Shown: positions 1 to 27,544, counted from the first letter of the stretch. The stretch is 64,000 nucleotides of DNA from Amphibalanus amphitrite (GCF_019059575.1 NW_024881562.1:1240001-1304000), one strand, 5' to 3'. The notes: generated from the letters alone by a model not told the origin. A program made the numbers and translations.

Positions 1-186
1 CAAAACTGCTTGAACACCCTTGACTTCTCACGTGGCACGTGCCACGACGGCCACTGAGATGTATCAAAAGTAGTCATTTACGGGGAAGAAGGGATGGGGC
101 TACCCAGCAAAAAAAGACCGCAGGCCAATCGGTTCAGCGGTTGCTGAGATATAAGCCTCTCAAAAGCGTTACAGGCCGGGCCGGGC
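1..186 (+). repeat. left half of a split R33-family repeat
   Basis: The stretch around 126-153 (core CAATCGGTTCAGCGGTTGCT, then GAGATATAAGCCTC) matches the full copy at 33494-34157, including the following AAAAGCGT and the GGCC-rich run. The match breaks at about 187 and resumes at about 4258, so a single repeat copy appears to have been split by the inverted-repeat element between those points. The true left end lies outside the window. Confidence 0.6.
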
Positions 187-562
187 CGCGAGTTACCTAA
201 GTGTGGAACTACAAGTCGATTCTAGGGCTCTGATTGGTGACTGGTCGGGGGATGACGCTTATAGCATGACGTCACTCGCGTACTTGGCCGGACCAACGGC
301 GCGGCGCAGGCGCGCCGAGCCAACCCAGAGGCTCTCAAACTCAATTGTACAGATCCTGCGCATTGAAGGGCGAAACTTCGGCAAGTTCGCTTGAGTTTGG
401 AAGCCCCTGCCAGAGAACTGGAGACGGCCGGATTATTTGCTGGACAGTGGGCAGCGCAGATGGCGATTGACGGTGCCAAAAAGATGATAGGGAAAAAGGG
501 GTTGAGACTTGAGCAGTGAATTATAAGCCTGTTGCATAGCTGAGTGGTAAATTGTGAAATAC

Positions 563-1074
563 TTAAAGGAAAAGGGCCACCTTCGTGAAATATGAAGATA
601 TCGTTGTTTTTCATTTTGACATTATTATTTTTCATTTTCTTTTTAAAACTGGTGCCAGAAGTGCACAATTCGCGAAAAAGTATTTAAAACTATTTAACAT
701 ATTGGTACTATATTGATACTCTCTACGGCACCTACTGTATGATGGCATAGCGATGACGTCACACTCAAGCCAATCAGCGTTCAGAAGACAGACTCGTCGG
801 ATTGTGTCAGATAAGCTGATTGGTTAAAGCTGAGCTGGTTGGAGCTGATTGGTAAAAAACCAAAGCCTCGCCGCGGGTGGCTGTATTGTCGGATAAGAAC
901 GCATTCCTGGGATAAGAACGCATTCCTGGCGCATTTTCTTTTAAAATTGCCGATAACTACGAATGGAGGCCGAAATCGGCCGTAAGGAGGTAGACAGATA
1001 GGTTTTCGGACACGGGCTACAAGATGGCTATCTCAGTTTCAATTCCCATGTTAAAGGTGGCCCTTTTCCTTTAA
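563..1074. mobile_element. TTAA-flanked MITE (AGGAAAAGGGCC termini)
   Basis: A perfect inverted repeat of about 22 bp (TTAAAGGAAAAGGGCCACCT) bounds a 512-bp non-coding segment, with TTAA at each end as target duplication or end. TTAA targeting is typical of piggyBac-like elements. It shares the TTAAAGG start with the elements at 29698 and 45664 but has a different interior. Confidence 0.7.
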
Positions 1075-2484
1075 GGTTTGAAGAGATGCAGTGTAGTTTA
1101 GCCGACTCAGGGGCATTCTGCCGAGTTATGTAAGGCGGAAGGGTCGCAACTCGCAAGTCGTTTCTTTACATGATTGCCTTACCTAATGTTCAGTTGATAA
1201 TACAGCGAGGTTGGGCATCTGCTCAATCCATTTCTTCTCTGCAATAGTGCATTCGCCACTGTAATTCATTGTAAGAGGCACTGGGCTGCGCCGCCTGTTA
1301 ATTATTCCGAAACCACCAGTGAATTGTCACAGTCACTCACAACAATGCGAATCGTTCAGTCGTGCGCTGGGGGTCCGCCAAGTTTGAGTGTGCTGCAGAA
1401 TGCAGACTGGACCGCCGAGAATATAACACTTCCGTCTCCCTGGGCGAGCGGCGCATTGGAGCCGAAAGAAACTGCTTCAGTTTTTTTTTGTGGGGAAGAT
1501 ACCCATGTTTGAAAATTATGTTCTGGAATGATGCGATAAGGAAAAGGACGGTTTCTTGATTTGAGGGCTGTGGAGAAGAAGCAGATTTTCTCATTTGCTA
1601 CCCGATGCAACGCGAAACGACGCAAATGTTGCACATTGGGCTTAAGAAGTCTAATAAAAGATAAGGGACTTCGTGAATCATGCGTAACTGACCGCGACCC
1701 AGTTATTTGCCACTGCAGGTAGGTCTAGGTAGGTAGATACTCATTTGTAAACAGAGCGTTCCACCAACCCTCGCCAGAAATTCAATCAGCAGTTGCTTAT
1801 CTTAAAACGTTTGAGTGCACCTAACAACCTTTAAAAATGACGTCCTCCCTTTCAATGGTTCGTTCGAAGACACAAAGCCAGAATCAGCCAAGCAATATCG
1901 GAATCCATTGCGCAGTGTGTCGACTGTCGGATGTGCCCATCCACATAGCATATAGCACACACTGCTAAATGCAGGTACGGTTCTCCAGGGTATTAGTCGT
2001 TGGTCGCTCGGCGAGCGGGAGGGCAACCAGTTCCGCCCCTGTATCGCGTGACCCCTTGCTCCGCCCAGTTACGCACGAGCGTACTCCACGCCGCGTAGTA
2101 GCGTGGGGAGGGGAGCGTTAGAATGGTGGCATGTGTAGAGGCTAGAACCGGTTTCCACCGCCATGCCACCGCCCAGCGACATGGAGCGGGGTCAGTGACC
2201 AGGGCGCAGGGAAAGGTCAGAGGTCAGCTATAACGTAGAACTTTGTGTCTCCCTCCCCTCCGCGTGTAACGACCGCACGACAGCGGCCGGCCGCCGATCA
2301 GGCTTGACATGTCAAGGTCACCCGCAGTCAACGGGCTCAGAGGGCTGGTCGAGTGTGCGTCCGTGGCTGACGACAGTCTCGACCGGTGCCGATAGACTAG
2401 CGTGGGTAATAAGTTTTTGTTCAGTGCATATGGCTGCTGGGGTGTGTCATCTTGATATGATGCTTTGTAACTTGTATGATACGC
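1075..2484. other. no gene recognised
   Basis: Short frames on both strands have no recognisable product and overlap on opposite strands. The 1960-2300 part is GC-rich. Nothing else can be supported here. Confidence 0.4.
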
Positions 2485-3022
2485 TTAAAACCTCGCTGGC
2501 AGTGGCCGAGAGGAGAGGGGGGGGGGGAGGGCGGGAAGGCGGGTGCCGCCTCCACATATTTATTTTTGTTGATAGCTGCGAGAGCTGAAATTTGGCAAGC
2601 AACCGAATCGAGGAAGCGATATGACCTCCTTGAGCCAGCCTCGTGGCCTGAGTGGCTCTGCCCTGACATGACCTGAGGTAAACACCTTAAATTGACCTCA
2701 ACAAAAACAAAGCGTATAGACGCGCTTGAGCATGCAAAACTCGATGGTGCCATTGTCTTGGCTCTGTAACCACTTATGGTGAAGTTGTTAACCAAAAACC
2801 GATCCCGCGACTTGGATCACTTATACTGACCTCAGAGTTTATCGGTGGACCTGAGACATTCAACTCAGTTACCAGTTGCTGCATCTCATACGACGCACGC
2901 GCTCAGTTTTATCCGCGAGGCGCTAGCTCAATTAGGGGCAAAAAGACGGAGAGGGGTCGTAATCGCCCCCCCCCCCTCGGCCGGGGTATATGCAGAAAAC
3001 CCAAAATTTGGTTGAGGGTTAA
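2485..3022 (-). mobile_element. decayed, shortened copy of TTAA family A
   Basis: It begins TTAAAACCTCGC at 2485 and ends TGAGGGTTAA at 3022. The inside follows family A in reverse order: a G-rich end with GGGTGCCGCC, a GATAGCTGCGAGAGCTGAAA segment, the GCGCTTGAGC..GATGGTGCCA segment, a C-run, and TATGCAGAAAAC near the far end. It is about half the length of the full copies and much diverged, so it is older. Confidence 0.6.
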
Positions 3023-4230
3023 GCACTGAAGTGATATATTATGATGCGAGAAGATAAAGGTCAAAACAAGTATGCACTCGAGCGGATGTGAATAAAACTG
3101 TGTAGTTGAGGTATGCCTTTTTATTATACATTCGATTTGCTTTAGATATTGGTAAGAACAGATACAACCAAGAAGAGCGCCCCTGAAGAAAAGGTGGCGC
3201 ACTTGACGGGTGCGATTTTAAGGTCTAAGGTCAGTCGGGGACCTCTAAGTTCGGATCAAGCGCTGCATGTTAGAGTTAAGAAAATGGGGGCAAAAATGCA
3301 TCCCGATTTTGGCAGCATCGTCATGCTTTGTCACGGCACTCATCCACTCCCTCAGCCGAAATATCAGCTCCTTTTTGTATGAGTTCTGGCATAATCCCGC
3401 ACATTATGCTGCATGTTGTTTGCCATGAAAAAAGCATGTTCAGCTACGTTCTACGCAGTGCGCACTAACCTAACCACCATCCCATCATCCACCACTAGCC
3501 ACCATCCCGTTCTGTGATCCCTTCCACCCCACACGAATCAGCCGAGATACTAGTTAGTCGGGCTAGCGCTATCCTCCCCTCCCTTCCTGACTGCACAGCG
3601 CTAAAACCCAGAGCCGAGATTTCCCGAGCGCGACCTCTGACCCCACGCGGTCCGAAGGGTCGGCCGATGCCTAAGGGCGCGCCGCGCGCCGGCCACCCGG
3701 ATAGCCTCTGCCGAGTCTCCCTTCCATACACCGTTTACTACGCGCTCGATTCATTCATGATTCTGTGTTTCCGCGTCCCTCTCGCTAGGTGACACCACGG
3801 ATGTCATAGGCGATCCCAGGAAGACTGCGGCCAGAATGCCCCAAACGGCAGAAAATGAGGTTTTTGCTAAATGTCTCAGAAAGTATTTGTCTTACGACGA
3901 TGCAATTTCACAGTGTCGTGGCAAATGTGCATACGCACAAATCGGGTTAATATTTATGCATTTGAACATTATATAGGACCAGATATGTCCGAAAAAGCAA
4001 AACCAACAAGACTTTTACTGGAGAACCGTACGCTCACCTACACATTAGGCATTCGAAGGACTTGATAGCTCATACACATGGAAGAAACGCATGAAATGTG
4101 ATTAATAGCTGCAGCAGAAGTTTGGCGTCCAATGCCTCTTCGCCAAGTTAAGACCATGCCAATCTCGGCCAGTCTGCCGCCGCGCCGGCACTGGCCGTGG
4201 TGTGACGTCATCCGGCCGGCTCGGCGCTGG
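3023..4230 (+). repeat. GC-rich stretch with a second decayed family A fragment
   Basis: About 3172-3345 resembles the + orientation interior of family A: GATTTTAAGGTCTAAGGTCA, and later CGATTTTGGCAGCATCGTC. The remainder (3430-4230) is a GC-rich piece near 3500-3760 followed by AT-rich DNA, with no recognisable gene. All of it lies inside the ~4 kb inverted-repeat element. Confidence 0.45.
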
Positions 4231-4254
4231 GTAGTTCCACACTTAGGTAACTCG

Positions 4255-4335
4255 CGGCCGGGCCGCTCGTACTGAGATTTTCCCGTTATATTCAAAAGAC
4301 TTCGCTTCGCTCGCTGCGCTCGCTCGCTCGTAACA
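4255..4335 (+). repeat. right half of the split R33-family repeat
   Basis: GGCCGCTCGTACTGAG followed by the CGCTTCGCTCGCTGCGCTCG run and GTAACAAC matches the right end of the 33494-34157 copy, continuing where 1-186 stops. Confidence 0.6.
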
Positions 4336-4344
4336 ACACTATTC

Positions 4345-4795
4345 TATACGATTATTTACTTTACGAACGTAACGTTACGATCTTTTGTCGAACGATCTGT
4401 TACAACATACGATCTTTATCTTACGATCATTTTCCTACGATCTTTTTTGTACGATCCATTGCTTTACGATCAGTTTTGCTTAAGATCCTTGGTCGTACGA
4501 TCTTTTGCGACATACGATATTTATCTTACGATCTTTTTCCTACGATCTTTTTCATACGATCAAATGCTTTACGATATTTTGCTTACGATCTTTTTGTCGT
4601 ACGATCTTTTAAAACATACGATATTTATCTTACGATCATTTTCGTACGATCTTTTGCATACGATCAATTGCTTTACGATCTTTTGCTTACGATCTTTTTA
4701 CCGTACGATCTTTTACAACATACGATCTTTATCTTACGATCATTTTCGTACGATCTTTTTCCATACGATCTTTTGTCTTACGATCTTTTGTCACG
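4345..4795. repeat. degenerate ACGATC minisatellite
   Basis: TACGATCTTTT-type units of about 15 bp repeat throughout, in a longer register marked by CATACGATCTTTATCTTACG. Reading frames through it (YDLF, TIF and RSF strings) are products of the repeat and not a gene. Confidence 0.9.
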
Positions 4796-6069
4796 TAATC
4801 AATCAGACACCGGTTCGATGCAAGGGCTCTGGGCTCAACGCCGACTTTCAACGCTCTTGCCCCTTATCAGGAAGCCGAATGACTGTGCAGCTGCGCTCGA
4901 AACTGCAGCGACTGCAGCGTCCTCTGTAGGTACGTACCTATCTGAGTCGCATAACGCGCTAATAGATGACGCTAGCAGACCAACGGCCTTAGGCACCATT
5001 TTGCAGGCTACTTCCGAGTATTTTATGTCCTGTTTTTATCATCCAACGTCAACGCCATCTTATCACCTGACCAGCTTGCAATCATGCGATTTGAGTGTAG
5101 CTTTGGTGGAAAACTAGGACGAACTAGGTTCTTCACCGGCTCAGTTGTTTACCTAGGGCCTGTCAGTCAGGCATTTTGCAGTCTTCAGACTTTAGGTGGG
5201 GGCTGATACAACTTACCTACAACAACTTATTCTGACCACTCGTCTGCATTCCTACACCTAATAAGTGTGATTGAACTAGTATATGTAACCACCTGTATCC
5301 ACTCAAAATAAATAAGATCTTCGCATCGAACATATCCGAGCCGATACTGGAAGAGACCAAAATCATGTCAGCTAAATAGGATGGCCGTGTCATGTAAGCT
5401 AAACAGATGTTCCGCAGGATGCTGCTCCTGCTTGCGAAAGAGTTGAAGCCAAGTGCTGTGACGTCTTATAATTAGATTGACGGACATTTGCATGGCTCAG
5501 TTGAAAGATGAAAATCTAACCTAATTCCTCAACGGTTGTCTAAAATGGCCAAAATGACAAATAAATAAATCTGACTTTAGTTCTACGTAAAATGCTGTTT
5601 TTTATCAACTATCTATCAATGCTTTTGCGCATCGCGACTCTGATTGGTTGAACGTTTTGGCAGCACATGCAGCAAAGAAGTCGGCTGGAAATTGTGAACA
5701 ATCCTCCGAGCCTGCATTTACGATGCATTTATGATGCATATTATGTGAAGGGAGTGGCGGTTGCGGCTCTTTTTTGGTGGCGGTTGCGGATTGATTATTA
5801 TTTGATAAAAAGAGCCCTTGCTTACAGTTACAGACGCCTTGTGTCTTATGATATATTTTAGGAAAACTTGAAGCTGAATTGTAAGTACTTAACGCTTTAT
5901 TTGACTTTAAAACTCGAAAATCAAACGGTAAGCTGATGTACCAAAACAAAATATAATTGTGCTATCCGTGTCACATTGTTAAGATGTCACTTGCTCAGTA
6001 TGTATAAATTTTTGTTAGGTTTTTGTTTATTTATTTGGTCTCACCTCTAATGGGTGCTTGTGTCTAATT
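4796..6069. other. no gene recognised
   Basis: Mostly AT-rich unique-looking DNA. Frames are short, low in information and overlap on both strands. No splice-consistent exon was found. Confidence 0.4.
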
Positions 6070-7589
6070 CAGTAGGCGGAACTATGGTCAAGCGTACCCA
6101 TTTTCGGGAACGCATTTTCGTTCCCATGTTTGGGAACGATAAACCCAAATATGGGAACGCCATGTAGGCATTATTTAAAACAAGAAAAAGAACCGTTAAA
6201 TGACGTCCAAAAAATATAAAACGATCGTGAACCGCCTGATATTTGTCTCAATATTGTTGGGAAAGAGTTTGATATTGTAAGGCCCATCGTAGTTTCAAAT
6301 CGTTCCCCTATTTCTAAAGCAGTCCATCATCCGGGCCGCGAGCCCAAATTTGGGAACGCTCTCGTACACTGGCGCTGCAAGCGTTCCTTATTATGGGAAC
6401 GGCGTACCCAAAATTGGGAACGATTTCACCGACGCCTTTCAGGGGCTCTTTTCATTAACAAGCATCACGTCCAACGCCGCAAATTATTGTTAACGCAACA
6501 ATCATCAGATGACCTTTCCGGCAAGACCGTCGCATGTTTCGCCCGGTCTTCTGCGCTTTTATTCCCGTCGATCTCGCAGCGGGCACGCCCCCCTCTGCAG
6601 GATACGTAATTCACAACGCTCAGCGATGTTCAACAAGGTCTTCCATACCTATATCCACCGTCCGCGCCGAGGGTGGAGACATGTCAAGCATCTGTCTGTT
6701 TATCACCGATAGTTGACGAGCACAAGGAAGTATCCAAAAATGGGAACGCTGAATATGTTACACCCTCAAAACACCTAGTCCCAATGAAAATCTAGTTTTT
6801 TCCTTTCTTGATGAGTGTAAGTGGCAAAAGGCCTGGTAGGATGGGCACGAGGAATGATCGAAATCAGCATAAAAACTATAAATAAGCCACACAGAGCGAC
6901 CTATATAAGAGAAATTCCCCCAAAACGATCACGCTTAGAAACACGGAAGACAAAAACCACGCTCATGACGCTCCTTATAAAACAACTCTAAACAGCTAGC
7001 ATCCAAAAAAAATATATCTTTCTGGGATGATAAAATACAGCTGAATAATTTTAAACCACTGAAACTGAGTTTACAACAGTAGTTCGGTAAAATCACTGAC
7101 GTTCCATGCGGTCGTGCGCCCCGACACCAAATGTCACCAATATTACCCCCGGACTGTCCGCGTGTTCGCTTGCATATGTCAGCATCTGGTGTCGCTAGTA
7201 TGAAACTTCATAACCAGGCGAAAATTATTATACTTGACCTCAAAATGTAAAAAACGCTTCATTTTCCTTAAAATTGCAAGTTAAATGTAGTATAACCCAT
7301 GTTTTCACCATTCCGTCATTTCAAAAAATCATTAAAAATATCATTCGACGGTCAATTTCCTTGTGCAACGGTCAGATTAAAGATAATTTTATAGAGACTT
7401 AGTAGATACTTAAATTAGCGTGCACTTTTTTGAGACGTGATGCACTAATGAGTTTTAGTGGGCGAACGGCCGAAAAATTACCTTCCGTTCCCATAAATGG
7501 GAACGCCCGTTCCCATATTTGGGAACTCCGTTCCCAAAAATGGGAACGTTCCTATATTTGGGTACTCATGACCATAGTTCCACCTACTG
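6070..7589. mobile_element. TIR element with palindromic GTTCCCA..TGGGAAC arrays
   Basis: The left end CAGTAGGCGGAACTATGGTC is matched by an inverted right end (GACCATAGTTCCACCTACTG), with one mismatch. Flanks share only AATT, so the target duplication is unclear. Many near-palindromes of the type GTTCCCAAATTTGGGAAC lie near the ends (6108-6162 and 7487-7562) and inside (about 6345, 6395 and 6730). Many contain CC(A/T)6GG. No transposase frame is present, so it is non-autonomous. Confidence 0.7.
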
Positions 7590-7686
7590 AATTACTGGAG
7601 TGCTCCTGCTCCTCCTGGTCCTCAATCCCTTATTCCCCCCTAGGTTCCGGTTAAAGTGACAATCTTCCCCACTCTTGGTGACACAG

Positions 7687-7839
7687 CAGTAGCGGCGGAA
7701 CACCTTCAATTAAGGGGGGCACTGCCAACTTTTGGTTCCATTCTTTCCATGCAACAGTCAACACCCATAGAGCTAATGTTAATGCCAAAATTCAATGGGG
7801 GCACTGTGCCCCGGTGCCCTCCCCATTCCGCCGCCCATG
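7687..7839 (+). mobile_element. hAT-type MITE with 8-bp target duplication
   Basis: A 153-bp segment bounded by CAGTAGCGGCGGAA and TTCCGCCGCCCATG, flanked on both sides by TGACACAG (7679-7686 and 7840-7847). The 8-bp duplication indicates the hAT superfamily. It is homologous to the inverted copy at 50704-50843. It appears to have inserted into the body of the tRNA-like SINE beside it. Confidence 0.75.
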
Positions 7840-7847
7840 TGACACAG

Positions 7848-7957
7848 CCTGGAACAATTCTTCTGTGGATCGGGTGGAACTGGGGATTGAATCCAGAACC
7901 TTCCACCCCACAGGTTGTGGGATGACGCTCTAACTGAATGTCCCACCGGGGCAGCTT
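7848..7957 (-). repeat. tRNA-derived SINE head
   Basis: Read on the - strand from about 7952, the sequence has a box A-like segment (CAGTTAGAGCG) and a box B-like segment (GGATTCAATCCC) at tRNA-like spacing. The acceptor stem does not close, so this is a SINE head or tRNA pseudogene rather than a functional tRNA. The SINE body may run on past the hAT insertion towards 7590. Confidence 0.5.
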
Positions 7958-9028
7958 ATCTACTATTTTTTTTAAGCCACACACAAAAGGCTAGGATTTA
8001 TTTGTTAATTTTCAATGCAAATCACTATTTATGTTAAAGACAATAAAGCTTTGCCATTGGATGATACACAGCTAATATTGTGAATATTATCCTTATCCCA
8101 TAAAAATGATCCTTAAGTTTTAGAGTTCATTGGCTGGTCCAAGTTGATAGCAGATTCAGAGGGGCATTTGGGGAATTTGCCCCCATGCAGTGCACTAAAA
8201 CTGTTGTTCTCTCTCCAATGCTGTCCATTTTTGGTTGTTTTCCCATCAAAGAATTAATGTAATAAACTTGATAAAACAGTGCTGAAAAAATATGAATAAG
8301 TTGTTTATAAGAAGGCGATATTTAAAGTTCTGGAAATCTGATGTTTTTAGCACATTTAGGCAGAAGACATTCCCCCAGCAGAGTCAAGTTAGACTTTTCT
8401 GGATCTGGGGCTGGTATTCTGCCCTGGTAGATATCCATGAGACAAATCAGTATCTAATCTGATGATGGAATAACAGAAGTATTAGTCATTGTGATGTCAT
8501 ATTCAAAATACCAAACCAAAGTATTTCACTTTTGCTAGGCTACCTAGTACCTACATTTCCTGACATAAATGTGAAGCTCATGAGATGCAGTTATTGAAAC
8601 CTTGCTTGTCACCTGGATTTAGCTGATCAGGCTGGTTCACTGGTCATTTTTTAAAAGGAGGTATTATTTAACTTGCTGAAACTGTTACCTTTTTGCTTAC
8701 AAGTTACGCTCTCACAGTTTTGCATTGCATTAAGAACCCTGTGGCAGTAAGGAGATATATTCATTTTGTTAAATGCTCCTAAATTTTCATAACTATTAAG
8801 AATGATGCCCGTTGCCCAATGCCCATACACTTGGATAAATGCAACCAGCAACACTGTATTTTTGCTCTTAGTTGGCTCTTACGATAATTATGTGTGCTGT
8901 GCAATATTTATGTCCTCTTCACAGATGTTTTCTCATGGGCGCCTATGACCACAACGTTTGTATCATACCCCGAACCCTCATCATCATCCTCATCATCATC
9001 GATGTGTTCTCATTCTCTCTGCCTGCAG
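7958..9028. other. AT-rich 5' flank of the EB1 coding region
   Basis: No coding exon recognised. A polypyrimidine stretch and CTGCAG lead directly into the first EB1 coding exon, so an upstream untranslated exon is likely but was not located. A short CATCAT repeat lies at about 8979-9001. Confidence 0.4.
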
Positions 9029-9031
9029 AGT

Positions 9032-19069
<10,038 letters not shown>

Positions 19070-19307
19070 CGCGTCGTGCGCATAAGCCTGCGATCAACGG
19101 GCGCCGGTGCGGGCCGCGCGGGCCGGCCGGGGCATGTGGAGGGGGTGGGGGCTGGCCACTCACTGATTGACCGCCGCGGGGCGAGAGGGGCTGATCTGCT
19201 TTTAACCGTACTACTGTCGGACACCTGGCGGCCGAGGGCCGGGGCGGCGCGGGCCGAATCCGCCGCCGCACCCGCCCGAGCGGCTGGCCTGACGTGTCCT
19301 GTGGTGA

Positions 19308-19313
19308 AATAAA
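19308..19313 (+). terminator. EB1 polyadenylation signal
   Basis: AATAAA lies about 240 bases after the EB1 stop codon, within GTGGTGAAATAAACAAGC. It is the first such hexamer after the stop. Confidence 0.75.
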
Positions 19314-20859
19314 CAAGCGCCTTGTTTCTGTGTGATTGGAGTTATCTGTAAGTAGCTGGAGAGTCAGCAGCTCTCGAGAAAATCTGAGAATGAGGCGACA
19401 CATTTGAGGATGCGACGATTCTGCAATCAGGGATATCTGTAAGAGTGTGTTTGGGTCTCTAAGAGTTCGGAGAATGAGCGGCACTCGAGCTGATCTTCGA
19501 GCGGTATGTCTGTTGGGATAGGACTGTTGTGGGCACTGGCCGTATAAGATAAATTAATTTCTTTAACCTCTGACGAGGCTGCGGGCCGTGCGAACAACGT
19601 CTGGCATAAATGGATACTTTGTGGCAGGTGTGCGTAGCATTGGCAAGGTCAGACGCCCACGGGTCAGAATTCACCACTGTTGGTGGAGAGGCAACTGCGT
19701 CCCCGCGGACTGGGCTGCCTCCCTATCAAAGGGAGCTCCCAATGCTGTCTGGCTTCCTTCAGTTGGAGGAAGAACCACGGTCTTGATAGGACGTCCAGCC
19801 CCGTTGGCCCTCACTCCCTGCCGTCCCCAAGAAGGCGGTAATCCTCAGTGCCCAGTCGCTGTTCCCATCACCGATCGACCGTCCTCTCCCGCTCAGAGCA
19901 TCACTAATTCAGCGGGAGAGCAGGGCCGCATCCAGGGCCGCGACTGACGCCCCGTTTCAGTGACGTCACTGGGAGACAGTGACGTCACCAGGGGAGGAGC
20001 GCCAGACGTCGGTGACAATGAGAGATCAATTGCAGGAGACGACACAGCTCGTGTTCAAACGGCTCGAAATAGATCTACTCTGCCATGTGGCGTGATTGAG
20101 AGGTGTATTCAAAGGATAGGCCGCATATTTCGTCAGCCTTCATGGCAGCAAGAATAGGATTAGGATCCCAAAGGGTGGGCGGTCGGAACTCGGAACATCA
20201 TAAGATCATGTGCAAGAACGTTCTAAGAACCAGGTACACATAATGCGCTAAAGTTTAGGAGAGGTCGGACTCCGGCCTACGGGCTCAAGCCATGGAGTGA
20301 TGATACCTACCATAAAAAATTAAATGGTTATTGGGTATAGTTGCATTGTGAGGGCTGGGACGATAGTGACAGAGGGAAGCGACCGGGAGTCGTTTCCTGT
20401 TTTCAGTTTCCTGCTCACCTTCCCTCAAAACTTATTATCAAACCCATTGCATTTCCGTTCAAGACTGGAGCTGGAGCTTGGAAGCTGCACCGGACGCGAC
20501 GTAGCTCGACGCTCCCCTTCCCCCCACCCTTCCCCGGACACCGACCTCTGTACCACACCCCACCGGTCCCCCGGCGCGGCGGATGGACGCTGCTGTAACG
20601 GCACTCTGGCTGCGGTCGGTGACGGCGGTGTCGGGTGTCCCCAGGTGGGCCCCGGGCCTTCACCACAGCCCCGGGTCGGCTGTCGACCGGTGTGGCCATG
20701 CGACTGGAGGGCGGTCACCAAAAGGAAATTCTCGTCGTCAGGAGCTTGCTGCTGGTCGGTTCTCTGGATGGAGTCGTCGTGCACGGATGAGCTCGCACAG
20801 CGAAACAAAATCAGCTCTCAGTGACAGTCACGTAAGATTAGGTCATATTTTAGCGGCCT
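19314..20859. other. intergenic, no gene recognised
   Basis: GC-rich around 19580-20000 and 20480-20720, with TGACGTCA-type palindromes near 19960-19990. Short frames overlap on both strands and match nothing recognised. Confidence 0.4.
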
Positions 20860-21235
20860 CATAAAATTGGACAAAGAGCAAATTTCAAAACGATGGTTTC
20901 TGTATTTCCCTAGTGACTTATAATGGTGAGGTGACGTGTCCAACCTGACCTCAGATGAACCTTCTAAAAATTCGAGACACGCAAGCTATGAGAATTGTGA
21001 GAATACGGTAGCTACTAGCTTACCAGTTACCTGTTTCCTACTACATTCTGCAAGCTTTATCTTCACGCGAAAGATTCTCTTACAAATACCTAATAATGGC
21101 GTTGCCAAGTTGCGGTATCGGGCATTTTTCATTTCTATGTTCATTCATGACATCAAAGGTCAATAAATGTCACCTGGAATGAGATTGGTGTCAGAAGTGC
21201 CACATTCAACCAGAAACTTTCAGCTCTTTGATTAA
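20860..21235 (+). repeat. decayed fragment of TTAA family A
   Basis: GACTTATAATGGTGAGGT, TCTAAAAATTCGAGA, GGCGTTGCCAAGTTGCGG and GATTGGTGTCAGAAG follow the same order as in the right half of the full family A copies (compare 28200-28450). The ends are gone. Confidence 0.65.
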
Positions 21236-21239
21236 CTCT

Positions 21240-21933
21240 TGCCTAGCAATCGCAAAAAAGAAGGCACCGACCCTCCCCGCGGTCGGGAAGATTTGACGTT
21301 TACGTTTACGTCACTCCAATGGGCAATGGTTACCTCTGAACTCTGTGTTACTGCTGAGTGTGTAACTGCTGAGGCCCGTGCTATGCGGAGGGTCATCCCA
21401 GCCTGTTTCTGTTTGCTTTATCAGCCTGTTTGTGCGCTCGTCTTACCAGGTCAGCATGGTCCCGAGTAGGTCGCCCTCTGTACCCACGTGGGGCGCCGCG
21501 CCACCACACCCCCGCGCCAGGGCCGTCTTTTAGTGTCGGTGTCCGCGCCTGGTCGACAGCAGGCGGCGGTAATCTGACTCGCGTGTTCTGGTCGCCTGTG
21601 GCCGCGGTAGACCCCTGACAGCGCCAGTGTCGGACTAGTCCCGCCGCCCGCCGGAACTATCCAGTCAGAATCCCTGTGGTGCTTGTCAACCAGCGGGGAT
21701 TGGCCGACCTCCCGGTGACCTCTGGGTGACCTCTGAACTGACCGGTCGAGGTCGAGACACGGTCGTATTGTTCAGCCCAGCTCAGCAGAGGTCAACCGTC
21801 ATCGGCCTGACCTGACCTCTGTGACCCGGCCCCGGACGGAGCTGTAGTCACCGAGCCACTCGAGACGTCTGCCGCCTCCTGAGCGTTTGGCCGAGGAACG
21901 CACGGCCGAATCGTCCCTCATCACGACCTTACG
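21240..21933 (+). promoter_or_regulatory. GC-rich 5' region of PNP1
   Basis: GC- and CpG-rich DNA leads into the first PNP1 coding exon at 21934. No clear TATA box is seen. It also holds TGACCT half-sites near 21714-21825. The promoter role is inferred from position only. Confidence 0.35.
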
Positions 21934-27012
<5,079 letters not shown>

Positions 27013-27022
27013 CGAGACAGCG

Positions 27023-27294
<272 letters not shown>

Positions 27295-27544
27295 GAGCTT
27301 GTAAGGAGCGGCGGCTAACATGTTTATTTGTTGAGAGAAAGGTAGGTGTGTTTGCTGAGAACATGCGATGTGCATATGCTTACAGCATAGCGCGCTACTA
27401 TGTTAGCTGAGTGTCCTGTATCGGTTGAATGTCATCATGAGTAGCTGTTATATCGTTGCAGCTACGTGTCATTCTGAGCGGGATGAAATATCCTGGTCAG
27501 CGAAGCATACACGATGTAAATTACTTAACACAGAAGGGAACGCT

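Larger units (their letters stand above)
187..4258. mobile_element. ~4 kb terminal-inverted-repeat element, non-autonomous
   Basis: About 26 bp at 187-212 (GAGTTACCTAAGTGTGGAAC within it) recur as an exact inverted copy at 4231-4257. The flanks are the two halves of one R33-type repeat, as expected for an insertion. Subterminal DNA on both sides carries CGCCGAGCC and a TGACGTCA-type palindrome. No transposase reading frame was recognised. Smaller elements at 563-1074 and 2485-3022 sit inside it. The target duplication cannot be fixed because the flank is a GGCC repeat. Superfamily unknown. Confidence 0.55.

Noticed and set aside
4447-5117. 160- and 213-residue frames at 4447-5117
   Set aside because: Their content is the ACGATC minisatellite read in two frames (YDLF, RSFSYD strings) followed by unrelated DNA.
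7848-7957. A functional tRNA gene
   Set aside because: A and B box-like segments are present, but the acceptor stem does not pair, so a SINE head fits better.
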